Shown: positions 1-8,385 of the stretch, piece by piece | Position numbering within the stretch: position 1 is the stretch's first letter | How the letters are laid out: each line of letters begins with the position of its first letter | Source of the DNA: Pseudomonadota bacterium | GTDB lineage: Bacteria; Pseudomonadota; Alphaproteobacteria; Rhizobiales; Xanthobacteraceae | DNA length: 64,000 nucleotides | Direction: 5' to 3' | NCBI GenBank assembly: GCA_023404675.1 | Contig: JAEYAW010000020.1 | Location: 186,001-250,000 of the forward strand | Program-made: the position numbers and the translations under genes | Notes under the pieces: generated by a model | Database searches by the model: none | The model's input: the letters and a program-made list of their open reading frames with translations, nothing else | Told to the model about the DNA's origin: nothing

Positions 1-507
1 AACCTCCTTGAAGACCGGAATCACCAGCGACGTCGCGAACGGATCGCGACCCAGCAGGATGATGGCGAGGCAGGCGCACGCCGCGATGATCCCCTCGATC
101 GCAAGGCGACTGCGCCCGGAAAATCCGTTGTGGCTCTGCTTGGTGACCTTCAGATAGTCGTCGTAAAATCCGACGAGACCGAAGCCGAGCGTCACGGCGA
201 GCACGATCCAGACATAGGGATTCTTCAGGTTCGCCCACAGCAGCGTGCTGACCGTGAGGCCCGACAGGATCATCAGGCCGCCCATGGTGGGCGTGCCTTT
301 TTTCGTCATCAGATGCGACTGCGGCCCGTCCGTGCGGATCGGTTGGCCCTTGCCCTGCCGCAGGCGCAGATTGTCGATGATCCACGGCCCGAACAGAAAA
401 ACGAAGAGCGCGCCGGTCACCATCGCGCCGCCAGTGCGGAAGGTGATATAACGGAACACGTTGAACACCGGGACCGAGCCCGAAATATCAATCAACCAAT
501 ACAGCAT
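1..507 (-). CDS. mraY: Phospho-N-acetylmuramoyl-pentapeptide-transferase, N-terminal part (cut by window edge)
   Basis: MraY moves phospho-MurNAc-pentapeptide from UDP to undecaprenyl phosphate, making lipid I at the inner membrane. The first 169 codons are visible. The start is the ATG at 507 (MLYWLIDISG). A membrane segment runs over residues about 25-45. The conserved loop HLMTKKGTPTMGG follows at about residues 65-77, and the catalytic Asp-Asp pair lies in FYDDYLK near residue 117. The frame is open to base 1 with no stop, so the gene continues outside the window. It starts 36 bases after the murF stop and belongs to the same minus-strand operon. Identity is secure from the motifs and the dcw-cluster position. 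Confidence 0.96.
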   Translation of the reverse strand, partial: MLYWLIDISGSVPVFNVFRYITFRTGGAMVTGALFVFLFGPWIIDNLRLRQGKGQPIRTDGPQSHLMTKKGTPTMGGLMILSGLTVSTLLWANLKNPYVWIVLAVTLGFGLVGFYDDYLKVTKQSHNGFSGRSRLAIEGIIAACACLAIILLGRDPFATSLVIPVFKEV

Positions 508-543
508 CAAATCGTCCTATCCGCCAGATCGTCCGGCAATCCG

Positions 544-1974
544 TCACGTCGCGGCATCGTCGCGCGCGTCCTGAGCCACAAATCGCTTCTCCAGCGCCGA
601 GACGATCGGCTTCATCTTCGAACCGAGCGATCCCTTGACCATCAGCGCGTCGCCCGCGCGCACGGCGGCGAGCACCTGCGGCTGCAAGACCGCCGAATTC
701 GGCGCATGGGCGCCGCGCCGGTCGGGAGGAAGCGCATTCCACAGCTGCTGCATCAGCGGACCGCAGCAGTAGACGAGGTCGATGCGATTGTCGTCCACCG
801 CCTTCGCAAGGGCGCGATGCATGTCCGGCCCGCCAGGGCCGAGTTCGAGCATGTCGCCGAGCACCGCGATCCGACGACCGCCGCCTTCGACCGCCGCCGC
901 GCCGAGCACCGACAGCGCCGCCGCCATGGAGGCCGGATTGGCGTTGTAGCTCTCGTCGATCAGCGTCGCGGTCCCGCCGGCGACCTCCAGCGTATGGCGA
1001 ACGCCCCGGCCGGCCGGCGCGTGAATCTGCGACAGCGACAGCGCGGCACGCACCAGATCGCCGCCGGCCAGCGACACGGCGGCAAGCACGGCCAGCGAGT
1101 TCATCGCCTGATGCCGCCCCGGCATCCCGAGCTTGTAGGTGATGTCGTGGCCGATGATGTCGGCGTGCAGCGCCGAGCACGTGGAGTGCAGGGCAAGATC
1201 GATCAGCCGCGCCGTTGCCGTTTCATGCGTACCGAACGGCACGACGCGCGCGCCGGCCGCCTGCGCCGCGCGCGCCAGCCGCCCGAACTGGCTGTTGTCG
1301 CGGTTGAGGATGGCGGCGCCATCCGGTTCGAGGCCGAGGAAGATCTCGGCCTTGGCATCCGCGATCGCCTCGATGCCGGAAAAGAACTCCAGATGAACCG
1401 GCTCGATGGTGGTGATGATCGCCACGTGCGGGCGCACCATCTTCACCAGCGGCTCGATCTCGCCGGCGTGATTCATGCCGATCTCGAACACCGCGAAGCG
1501 CGCATCGGCGGGGCAACGCGCCAACGACAGCGGCACGCCCCAGTGATTGTTGAACGAGGCGACGGACGCGTGCGTCAGCCCCTGCGCGGCCAGGACATGG
1601 CGCAGCATTTCCTTGGTCGAGGTCTTGCCGACCGATCCCGTCACGGCGATCACGTGTCCCCGCAAGCGCTTGCGCGCGGCCCGCGCAAGATCGCGCAGCC
1701 CGTCGAGCACATCCGGCACCACCAGAAGACGCGCGTCGGGCCCGAAGCGCGAACGCTGGCTGTCCGCGATCACCGCGAAGGCCGCGCCCGTGTCCAGCGC
1801 CGCGGTGACGAAGTCATGTCCGTCATGCACGTCGCCCTTGATGGCGAAGTAGGCGTCGCCCGATGCGACGGTGCGGCTGTCGATGGACAGGCCGCCAACC
1901 ACATCGGGCAGATCGCCCGCCCGCGATGCGCGCATCGCCCGCACCATCTCGTAGGTCTGCCACAGCGCCATCAT
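544..1974 (-). CDS. murF: UDP-MurNAc-tripeptide--D-Ala-D-Ala ligase
   Basis: MurF adds D-Ala-D-Ala to UDP-MurNAc-tripeptide in the cytoplasm, the last step in building the soluble peptidoglycan precursor. The 476-residue product has the usual three-domain Mur ligase length. The N-terminal substrate domain carries the SIDSRTV motif (about residues 30-36). The ATP-binding P-loop GSVGKTS sits near 113-119, and the central NN(H)WG and EIGMNH motifs are present. The start ATG at 1974 overlaps the murE stop as ATGA, a sign of translational coupling; a second ATG follows directly, so the start could be one codon later. It lies between murE and mraY, the normal dcw order. Confidence 0.97.
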   Translation of the reverse strand: MMALWQTYEMVRAMRASRAGDLPDVVGGLSIDSRTVASGDAYFAIKGDVHDGHDFVTAALDTGAAFAVIADSQRSRFGPDARLLVVPDVLDGLRDLARAARKRLRGHVIAVTGSVGKTSTKEMLRHVLAAQGLTHASVASFNNHWGVPLSLARCPADARFAVFEIGMNHAGEIEPLVKMVRPHVAIITTIEPVHLEFFSGIEAIADAKAEIFLGLEPDGAAILNRDNSQFGRLARAAQAAGARVVPFGTHETATARLIDLALHSTCSALHADIIGHDITYKLGMPGRHQAMNSLAVLAAVSLAGGDLVRAALSLSQIHAPAGRGVRHTLEVAGGTATLIDESYNANPASMAAALSVLGAAAVEGGGRRIAVLGDMLELGPGGPDMHRALAKAVDDNRIDLVYCCGPLMQQLWNALPPDRRGAHAPNSAVLQPQVLAAVRAGDALMVKGSLGSKMKPIVSALEKRFVAQDARDDAAT

Positions 1975-3422
1975 GCCACCTTCGAGGCCAGCGCCGCGGC
2001 CACGGCGTCGTGATCGCTGAACGGCAGCACACGCCCGCCGACGATCTGGCCGGTCTCGTGCCCCTTGCCTGCCACGACCAGCGCATCCCCCGGCCGCAGG
2101 CCCGCCACCGCCACGCGAATGGCCTCGGCGCGGTCACCGATCTCGCGCGCACCGGGCGCGGCGGCCAGGATCGCGGCGCGAATGGCGGCCGGATCCTCGC
2201 TGCGGGGATTGTCGTCGGTGACGATCACCTCATCGGCCCGGCGGGCAGCGATCTCACCCATCAGCGGCCGCTTGCCAGTGTCGCGGTCGCCGCCGGCGCC
2301 GAATACCACCACGAGGCGTCCCCGCGCGTAAGGCCGCAGCGCCTCAAGGGTCTTCTCCAGCGCGTCGGGCTTGTGGGCGTAGTCGATGAACACCGGCGCG
2401 CCGTTGCGCTCGCCGACCAGTTCGAGGCGACCCGGCGCACCCTGAAGGTGTTCGAGCGCCGCGAACACGGCGCCCGGCTGCCCGTCCGTCGCAATGACGA
2501 GCCCGGCGGCCACCAGCGCGTTCTCGATCTGAAACGAACCGACCAGCGGCAACCGCACGTGATGCGTCGCGCCGCAATGGGACAGAGTCAGGCGCTGTGC
2601 GAAACCATCGACCACCGCGCCCGTCACGCGGATCGCCTCATGGCCTTCCGCCCGCCGGCCCACGGCGATCAGCCGCAGTCCGCGCGCCTTCGCCGCCGCC
2701 ATCACGGCCCCGGAGACATCGTGGTCGGCGGAGATCACGGCGGCACCTCCCGGCAGCACGAGAGTCGTGAACAGCCGCAGCTTGGCGGCGAGATAGTGCT
2801 CGACCGTCGGATGATAGTCCATGTGATCGCGCGACAGGTTGGTGAAGCCGCCTGCGCTGACCCGCACGCCGTCGAGCCTATGCTGGTGTAGCCCGTGCGA
2901 GGAGGCTTCCAGCGCCAGATGAGTTACGCCCTCGCCCGCGATCTCGTCCAGCGTGCGATGCAGCACCACCGGATCGGGCGTCGTCAGCGAGCCGTAGACG
3001 CTGCGCGTCGGCGTCATCAGGCCGATGGTGCCGAGGCTCGCGGCGGCATGGCCGAGCCGCTCCCAAATCTGGCGGGTGAACCCGGCCACCGAGGTCTTGC
3101 CGCTGGTGCCGGTGACGGCGGCGATCACGCCGGGCTGTCGGGGATAGAAGCGGGCGGCAGCCAGCGCCAGCGCACGGCGCGGATTGTCCAGCCGGACGAA
3201 CGGAACGGCGAGTCCTTCGGGCCTCGACGCCGCGGCGACCGCCACGGCCCCGGCGGCCACGGCCTGTTCCACGAATCGTGAGCCGTCGGTTTTGGTGCCG
3301 GACAGGCCGAAAAAGACATCACCGGGACGGACCGCGCGGCTGTCCGTGGCAATGCCGGTCACGGCGAGATCGCCGGCTGGCTGGTCCACGGTTTCCCCGT
3401 CAAACAGGTCGCGCAGTCTCAT
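1971..3422 (-). CDS. murE: UDP-MurNAc-L-Ala-D-Glu--2,6-diaminopimelate ligase
   Basis: MurE adds the third stem-peptide residue to UDP-MurNAc-L-Ala-D-Glu in the cytoplasm. The 483-residue protein has the P-loop GTSGKTS at about 105-111. The motif DNPR at 404-407 is the family marker for meso-diaminopimelate rather than lysine as substrate, which fits a Gram-negative wall. A C-terminal GKGHE motif is also present. The start ATG at 3422 follows a GAGGG-type ribosome site. Its stop overlaps the murF start by 4 bases. The ftsI stop lies 39 bases upstream. Confidence 0.97.
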   Translation of the reverse strand: MRLRDLFDGETVDQPAGDLAVTGIATDSRAVRPGDVFFGLSGTKTDGSRFVEQAVAAGAVAVAAASRPEGLAVPFVRLDNPRRALALAAARFYPRQPGVIAAVTGTSGKTSVAGFTRQIWERLGHAAASLGTIGLMTPTRSVYGSLTTPDPVVLHRTLDEIAGEGVTHLALEASSHGLHQHRLDGVRVSAGGFTNLSRDHMDYHPTVEHYLAAKLRLFTTLVLPGGAAVISADHDVSGAVMAAAKARGLRLIAVGRRAEGHEAIRVTGAVVDGFAQRLTLSHCGATHHVRLPLVGSFQIENALVAAGLVIATDGQPGAVFAALEHLQGAPGRLELVGERNGAPVFIDYAHKPDALEKTLEALRPYARGRLVVVFGAGGDRDTGKRPLMGEIAARRADEVIVTDDNPRSEDPAAIRAAILAAAPGAREIGDRAEAIRVAVAGLRPGDALVVAGKGHETGQIVGGRVLPFSDHDAVAAALASKVA

Positions 3423-3461
3423 GGGCCCTCTGATTCGGTCGCGCCGCCGTGCCGGCGCGGC

Positions 3462-5207
3462 TTACCGGCTCTCCCTCGATGTCGCAAGAATAAGGCGGTC
3501 CGCAGGCGGCAGATCAAGGCGGGGCTGCATCCCCAGCAGCGGGGCGATCCTGGCAATCACCTTGCCGCCGGTCGGCACCGCATTCCAGCCAGAGGTGATG
3601 AACCCGTAGGTCTCCTTGGCGGGCTGCGGCTCGTCCAGCATGATCAGGATCTGGTATTGCGGATCGTCGCAGGGCATGACGGCGGTAAAGGCCGTCAGCA
3701 CCTTCTTCTTGGCGTAGCGGCCGTTGATGACCTTCTCCGCCGTGCCGGTCTTGCCGCCGACATAATAGCCCTTGACGTCGGCCTTGCGCGCGGTCCCGAT
3801 TTCCGCGTTGAGGCGCATCAGGAAGCGCATCTTGTCGCTGGTCTCTTTCTTGATCACGCGCTTGGCGAGCTGCTGCGCCTCTTCCTCGCTGCGCTTCAGG
3901 AAGGTCGGCGGAATCAGCAGGCCGCCATTGACCAGCGCATTGATGCCCATCACCGCCTGCAGCGGTGCCACCGCCATGCCGTGACCGAATGCGATCGTTA
4001 CCGTGTTCAGTTCACCCCAGCGGCGCGGCACCAGCGGCGAGGCGCTCTCCGGCAGTTCGGTATGGAGCCGGTCGAGTTGGCCCATCTTACGCAGGAACGC
4101 CTTATGGCCTTCCACACCCACCGACAGCGCCATGCGCGCCGCGCCGATGTTGGAGGAGTAAGTGAAGACCTCCTTGGTGTTGATGAAGCGTCCCATCTTG
4201 TGATCGTCGTTGATGGCGAAGCGTCCGTAGCGCAGCGCGCCGCGCGCATCCCACATGGTGTTGAAGTCGGCCTTGCCCGCATCCATCACCATCGCCAGCG
4301 TAAACGCCTTGAAGGTCGATCCCATCTCGTAGACGCCGGTGGTGAGGCGGTTGATGCGGTCCGGATCGTTCGCCTCCTTCGGATTGTTCGGATCGAAGTC
4401 GGGCAGCGACACCATGGCGACGATCTCGCCGGTCTTGACATTGACGACGAGGCCGGACGCGGCCTTGGCCCTGAAGTGATCCTTCGCCTTCGACAGTTCG
4501 TCATGCAGCGCATGCTCGACACGCACGTCGACAGCCAGTTCAACCGGCTTCTGCAAACGGTCGGTCGCAAAGCCCGCGCGATGCAGATCGGCCAGACCGT
4601 TGGTGTCGAGCCATTTTTCGATGCCCGCAATGCCCTGGTTGTCGATGTTCACGAGACCGATCAGGTGCGACACCGTCGAGCCGGACGTATAGATGCGACG
4701 GTTCTCGCGCAGGAATCCGATGCCCGGAATGCCGAGCTTGTGAATCTGGCGCTGCTGCTCAGGCGTGATCTCGCGCTTCAGCCACGCAAAGCCCTTGCGC
4801 GAATTGATGCGCTCGCGCACCTCCGGCGTATCGAGATCCGGCAGCGTCGCGGTGAGCAGCTCGATCGCCTCGTCCTTGTCGATGATGCGGCGCGGCTCGC
4901 TGTAAAGCGAGGGAGACTTCACGTCGGTGGCCAGCACCGCGCCGTTGCGGTCGACGATGTCGGGGCGCGCGGTGGCGATAGCCTCCTGCCCGCTGGCCCG
5001 GCGGCTGTTCGGCGTTTCGTCGCTGACACCGTACATCACCAGTCGCCCGGCGATCACGAGATACACGGTGGCGAACGCGAGAATCACGAGCCCCACCCGG
5101 GCGCGCGCCTTCGCGGCGCGATCGACGTCGCGGCCGTAGAGCAGGCCGCGGATCAGACGCTGACGCCAGGGCTCGGCCGGAATGTCGCGAGGCGCGGCAG
5201 CGGTCAT
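3462..5207 (-). CDS. ftsI: Division-specific penicillin-binding protein 3 (peptidoglycan transpeptidase FtsI)
   Basis: FtsI is the septal transpeptidase of the divisome. The product is 581 residues: a cytoplasmic N-terminus, one membrane anchor at about 36-58, a dimerisation domain, then the penicillin-binding domain. The three active-site motifs are intact: STFK at 297-300 (nucleophile Ser297), SSN at 351-353 and KTG at 486-488. The frame is open for 76 codons further upstream, but the ATG at 5207 is chosen because an AGGAGG ribosome site precedes it and it overlaps the ftsL stop as ATGA. The longer reading would run antisense-like through ftsL. It lies between ftsL and murE. Confidence 0.96.
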   Translation of the reverse strand: MTAAAPRDIPAEPWRQRLIRGLLYGRDVDRAAKARARVGLVILAFATVYLVIAGRLVMYGVSDETPNSRRASGQEAIATARPDIVDRNGAVLATDVKSPSLYSEPRRIIDKDEAIELLTATLPDLDTPEVRERINSRKGFAWLKREITPEQQRQIHKLGIPGIGFLRENRRIYTSGSTVSHLIGLVNIDNQGIAGIEKWLDTNGLADLHRAGFATDRLQKPVELAVDVRVEHALHDELSKAKDHFRAKAASGLVVNVKTGEIVAMVSLPDFDPNNPKEANDPDRINRLTTGVYEMGSTFKAFTLAMVMDAGKADFNTMWDARGALRYGRFAINDDHKMGRFINTKEVFTYSSNIGAARMALSVGVEGHKAFLRKMGQLDRLHTELPESASPLVPRRWGELNTVTIAFGHGMAVAPLQAVMGINALVNGGLLIPPTFLKRSEEEAQQLAKRVIKKETSDKMRFLMRLNAEIGTARKADVKGYYVGGKTGTAEKVINGRYAKKKVLTAFTAVMPCDDPQYQILIMLDEPQPAKETYGFITSGWNAVPTGGKVIARIAPLLGMQPRLDLPPADRLILATSRESR

Positions 5208-5593
5208 TGCACGGCCTCCTTGCTGACCTTGTCGGGAATCGAGCCGGTGATCGACTCGTTGTCGATGGTGTCGATGATCGCGCCGATCGGATCGGGCGCA
5301 CCCGGACGGGCGAAGTTGGGCGGGCGCTCGGGGAGATTCTTCAACGGATCGTACTGGTTCGCCACGACAGGTTTCAGGCCGAGATGGCGCTCGGCCAGAT
5401 CCTGCATGCGGCTCGGCGTTTCGAGCTTCGCCCATTCCGCCTTGAGCGCGGCGGTGGCCTCGCGCTGTTCGCGGATGTCGGCGCGCAGGCGCTGGACCTT
5501 CTCGGTCCGCACCGTCGAATCCATCTTGATGCGATAGACATAGGCGGCGGCGAACACCAGCGCGCAGATGACGAAGAGATGGATGAAGCGCAT
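5204..5593 (-). CDS. ftsL: Cell division protein FtsL
   Basis: This is a small bitopic divisome protein that partners FtsB and FtsQ and recruits FtsW/FtsI. The 129-residue product has a very short cytoplasmic N-terminus, a membrane segment at about 4-22, and then a heptad-like periplasmic coiled coil (about 25-65, rich in Glu, Arg and Ala). A proline-containing tail follows. FtsL proteins diverge greatly in sequence, so the name rests on topology, length and its place between rsmH and ftsI. It starts 3 bases after the rsmH stop and overlaps ftsI by 4 bases, so all three are probably co-translated. Confidence 0.9.
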   Translation of the reverse strand: MRFIHLFVICALVFAAAYVYRIKMDSTVRTEKVQRLRADIREQREATAALKAEWAKLETPSRMQDLAERHLGLKPVVANQYDPLKNLPERPPNFARPGAPDPIGAIIDTIDNESITGSIPDKVSKEAVQ

Positions 5594-5596
5594 GTG

Positions 5597-6589
5597 TCAG
5601 CCCCTCCCCAACACATCTGCCAACGACGGCCAGGACGATGGGCCGTTTTCGCGATGAGGCGGCGCGTCGGTGCGCTCCGCTCCCCGCAGCTTGGCCGAAC
5701 GCGCGCGCGGATTGTGCGCGACCTCTGAGTCGCTGGCGACCACCGGCTTTCGCGACAACAGACGGAAGCTCGGCGGGGATTGCCCGACCTCGGGCAGATG
5801 GCGCGAGCCGCCGCCGGTCTTGCTGCGCGTGCCGAGGAAAGTCTTGACGATGCGGTCTTCCAGCGAATGGAACGACACCACCGCCAGCCGCCCGCCCGGC
5901 TTCAGCACGGCTTCGGCGGCGGCGAGCGCCGTCTCCAGTTCGTTGAGTTCGTCGTTGACGAGAATCCGCAGCGCCTGAAACGTGCGCGTCGCCGGATGAA
6001 TTTCGCCCGGCTTGCCGCGCACCACGCGCGCGACGAGATCGGCCAGCGCTTTCGTGGTCGTGATCGGCGCCTCGCTGCGGGCGGCAACGATGGCGCGGGC
6101 CACGGCGCGCGAGTGCCGCTCCTCGCCGAGATGATAGATGACGTCGGCGAGATCCTCCGCCGACGCCGCGGCGATGACGTCGGCCGCCGTCGGACCGCTC
6201 GCGCCCATCCGCATGTCGAGCGGACCATCGTTACGGAACGAAAAGCCGCGGGCCGCCTGATCGAGCTGCATCGACGAGACACCGACATCCATGACGATGC
6301 CGTCCACCTGCCCGGCTCCCTGAGCCGCGCAGACTTCGGCGAGATTCGAGAATTGATCTTCCACCAGCGTCAGACGCCCGCCCGCCTCCTCGACGAGCCC
6401 GAAGCCGCCGGTGATCGCGGTGCGGTCGCGATCGATGCCGATCACGCGCACGCCTTCGGTGGCGAGAATCAGACGCGTGTAGCCGCCGCCGCCGAAGGTG
6501 GCGTCGACATACACGCCGCCATCACGCGGCGCGAGCATCGCGACGGCCTCCGGACCGAGCACGGGAATATGGCCGCCCGGGCTAGCCAC
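5597..6589 (-). CDS. rsmH: 16S rRNA (cytosine(1402)-N(4))-methyltransferase
   Basis: RsmH (MraW) methylates N4 of C1402 in 16S rRNA using S-adenosylmethionine. The signature GGHIPVL opens the protein. It is followed by the SAM-binding DATFGGGGYT motif (about 29-38), a GIDRD motif, and the family-typical DGIVMDVGVSS and FHSLEDRIVK. The start is uncertain. The frame is open back to an ATG at 6808, but conservation begins at GGHIPVL, so the GTG at 6589 (330 residues) is preferred; a TTG at 6598 is an alternative. It is the first gene of the visible dcw operon. No mraZ gene precedes it. Confidence 0.92.
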   Translation of the reverse strand: MASPGGHIPVLGPEAVAMLAPRDGGVYVDATFGGGGYTRLILATEGVRVIGIDRDRTAITGGFGLVEEAGGRLTLVEDQFSNLAEVCAAQGAGQVDGIVMDVGVSSMQLDQAARGFSFRNDGPLDMRMGASGPTAADVIAAASAEDLADVIYHLGEERHSRAVARAIVAARSEAPITTTKALADLVARVVRGKPGEIHPATRTFQALRILVNDELNELETALAAAEAVLKPGGRLAVVSFHSLEDRIVKTFLGTRSKTGGGSRHLPEVGQSPPSFRLLSRKPVVASDSEVAHNPRARSAKLRGAERTDAPPHRENGPSSWPSLADVLGRG

Positions 6590-7000
6590 GGCCGGCAACC
6601 AGCGGAACACAGAGCCGCTCGGACGCACACGCCGCTGCCGCCGTGCGCCGCTGAACGAGGGCCTGCCCGCCAACTGTTTCGCGTCGAGATGGGTAGGCAA
6701 ACATGAGTGATGTCGAACTGTCAAAACGCAGCCGCTCCAGCTGGTTCGGCTTTTCAACGATCCAGTAGCGGTTGGTAACGTTAAGAAAGCGTTGAGCATC
6801 CGGCGCAAATGCCCGTGATGGACAGAGTGCTGGCGTGTTTCAGAAATAAATGTGTAAGTTCCATTAAAATTGTCGCCGGGTGTGGCCGCCGATCCCTAGC
6901 GAAGGGCCCGCAAGCACCCGATAATTCTTTTTGAATTTGCGAGGGATTGCTCTCGTGGAACCTTGAAAGGCGAGCCCGTTGGGCCGTTAAGAAAAGCAAT
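6590..7000. other. Intergenic region between rsmH and the divergent amidase gene
   Basis: This stretch of about 410 bases should hold the divergent promoters of the dcw operon (minus) and the amidase gene (plus). On the minus strand a TTGACA box occurs at 6719-6724, but I find no convincing -10 at 16-18 bases from it. No mraZ reading frame is present on either strand. No clear hairpin or repeat was seen. The left part could instead encode an N-terminal extension of RsmH, because that frame stays open. Confidence 0.5.
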
Positions 7001-7855
7001 ATGACCCTGGGTCAGTTTTCCCCCGGCGGAATGTCGCCACAGCGGCCCCGTGCGGTTTCAGCAGATTGGGGGCATGCCGATATTCCGCCGTTCATGCCGG
7101 AATCCTCCGTTGTCTCCGACGTCGTGCCGTCGGCGAATTTCGGCGAGCGCCGCAACGGCCTCGTGCCCAACATGATCCTGCTGCACTACACCGGCATGCC
7201 GGACGCCGAGGGCGCGATCAAGCGGCTGTGCAAGCCCGGCGCCGACGTGTCCGCCCACTACATCGTGATGGAGGACGGCCGCGTGCTGCAATGCGTGCAG
7301 GAGACCTATCGCGCATGGCACGCCGGCGAATCGTTCTGGGCGGGGGAGACCGACATCAACTCCTGCTCGATCGGCATCGAGATCATCAATCGCGGTCACG
7401 ACTGGGGCTATCCGGAATTTCCGTTGCGCCAGATCGCGGCCGTGATCGCGCTGTGCCGCGGCATCATGATCCGACGCGCGGTTCCCTCGCACCGGGTGCT
7501 CGCCCATTCCGACGTCGCGCCCGCGCGCAAGAAGGATCCCGGCGAGAAATTTCCCTGGATGGCGCTGGCGAATTCCGGCGTGGGCGTGTGGGTGCCCCCT
7601 GCCCCCATCGTCCCCGGCGCGACGCTCGCGCCGGGCGCCTCGGGCGACGAGGTGCTCACACTGCAGAAGCAACTCGCGCGCTACGGCTACGGCGTGCCGA
7701 CCACCGGCGAGTACGATGCCGAGACCACCCACGTGGTGGGCGCGTTCCAGCGCCATTTCCGGCCCGAACGCGTGGACGGCATCGCCGACCTGTCGACCCG
7801 CGAGACCCTGCGTGCGCTGCTCAAGGCGCTGCACGCCGCGCCGGCCGCAACCTGA
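7001..7855 (+). CDS. N-acetylmuramoyl-L-alanine amidase with peptidoglycan-binding domain (AmiD-like)
   Basis: This zinc amidase cleaves the MurNAc-L-Ala bond of peptidoglycan or its turnover fragments. Residues about 50-185 form an Amidase_2 fold: the zinc ligand His62 in ILLHYT, the motif SIGIEIIN (about 123-130), His169 in LAHSDVAPARKKDPG, and the conserved Asp179. A C-terminal PG_binding_1 repeat lies at about 213-275 (LQKQLARYGY...GEYDAET...AFQRHF). No signal peptide is evident from this start, so it may act in the cytoplasm as a recycling enzyme. The ATG at 7001 is preferred; a TTG at 6947 would add 18 residues. It diverges from the dcw cluster. Confidence 0.88.
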   Translation: MTLGQFSPGGMSPQRPRAVSADWGHADIPPFMPESSVVSDVVPSANFGERRNGLVPNMILLHYTGMPDAEGAIKRLCKPGADVSAHYIVMEDGRVLQCVQETYRAWHAGESFWAGETDINSCSIGIEIINRGHDWGYPEFPLRQIAAVIALCRGIMIRRAVPSHRVLAHSDVAPARKKDPGEKFPWMALANSGVGVWVPPAPIVPGATLAPGASGDEVLTLQKQLARYGYGVPTTGEYDAETTHVVGAFQRHFRPERVDGIADLSTRETLRALLKALHAAPAAT

Positions 7856-7904
7856 ATGGGTTTCGCGCCGGACTTGACCTTCGCCGCCGCAACCTCCATC
7901 AGTC

Positions 7905-8327
7905 CCGCATCAGTCGGCTGGACGGCCGCTCCGCGCATCGCCGAAAGGCCGCCGGAGAGGAAAGTCCGGGCTCCATCGACCGACCGTGCCGGATAACGTC
8001 CGGCGGGGGCGACCCCAGGGACAGTGCCACAGAGAACGAACCGCCCCGTTCGCGAACGGGGCAAGGGTGAAAAGGTGCGGTAAGAGCGCACCGCGTCGCC
8101 GGCAACGGGGACGGCATGGCAAACCCCACCGGGAGCAAAACCGAATAGGGACGGCATGGCGGACAGTTCGCCCGTTGGGCGATAACTCCGCGCGGTTGGT
8201 CAAGCCGGCCGTCCGGGTTGGTTGCTTGAGGCGCCGGGCAACCGGCGTCCCAGATGAATGGCCGTCACGTATCGCCGCGCAAGCGGCGGTGCCCTACAGA
8301 ACCCGGCTTACAGGCTGGCTGATGCGG
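7905..8327 (+). ncRNA. rnpB: RNase P RNA (bacterial type A)
   Basis: This is the catalytic RNA that trims the 5' leader from pre-tRNAs. The near-universal 5' signature GAGGAAAGTCCGGGCTCC lies at 7957-7974, and the 3' signature ACAGAACCCGGCTTA at 8296-8310. The ends were set by the P1 helix: CCGCATCAG at 7905-7913 is the exact complement of CTGATGCGG at 8319-8327. The roughly 420-base length is normal for type A. A strong hairpin follows directly. Exact transcript ends may differ by a few bases. Confidence 0.95.
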
Positions 8328-8332
8328 ATCAT

Positions 8333-8363
8333 GAGGGGGCTGGCGATCATCGCCGGCCCCCTC
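8333..8363 (+). terminator. GC-rich hairpin after rnpB
   Basis: GAGGGGGC at 8333-8340 pairs exactly with GCCCCCTC at 8356-8363, and the inner bases TGGCGA/TCGCCG extend the stem around a 3-base loop. It sits 5 bases after the P1 helix of rnpB. The downstream tail is only pyrimidine-rich (TTCTTCACTTCT), not a clean T-run. It is a probable rnpB terminator and could also serve the convergent ABC gene. Confidence 0.65.
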
Positions 8364-8385
8364 GCCACATCGCCTTCTTCACTTC

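Noticed and set aside
130..2013. A 627-codon open frame on the plus strand over murF
   Set aside because: It lies antisense to murF and mraY, its product is Arg/His-rich with no domain, and it is a typical shadow in GC-rich DNA. The minus-strand genes have intact motifs.
6590..6808. A 73-codon extension of RsmH
   Set aside because: The frame is open, but the product (QRRVRPSGS-like) is not conserved in the family and RsmH homology begins at GGHIPVL. The true start remains uncertain.
6590..7000. A possible mraZ gene upstream of rsmH
   Set aside because: I looked for the MraZ start and fold in all frames and found none.
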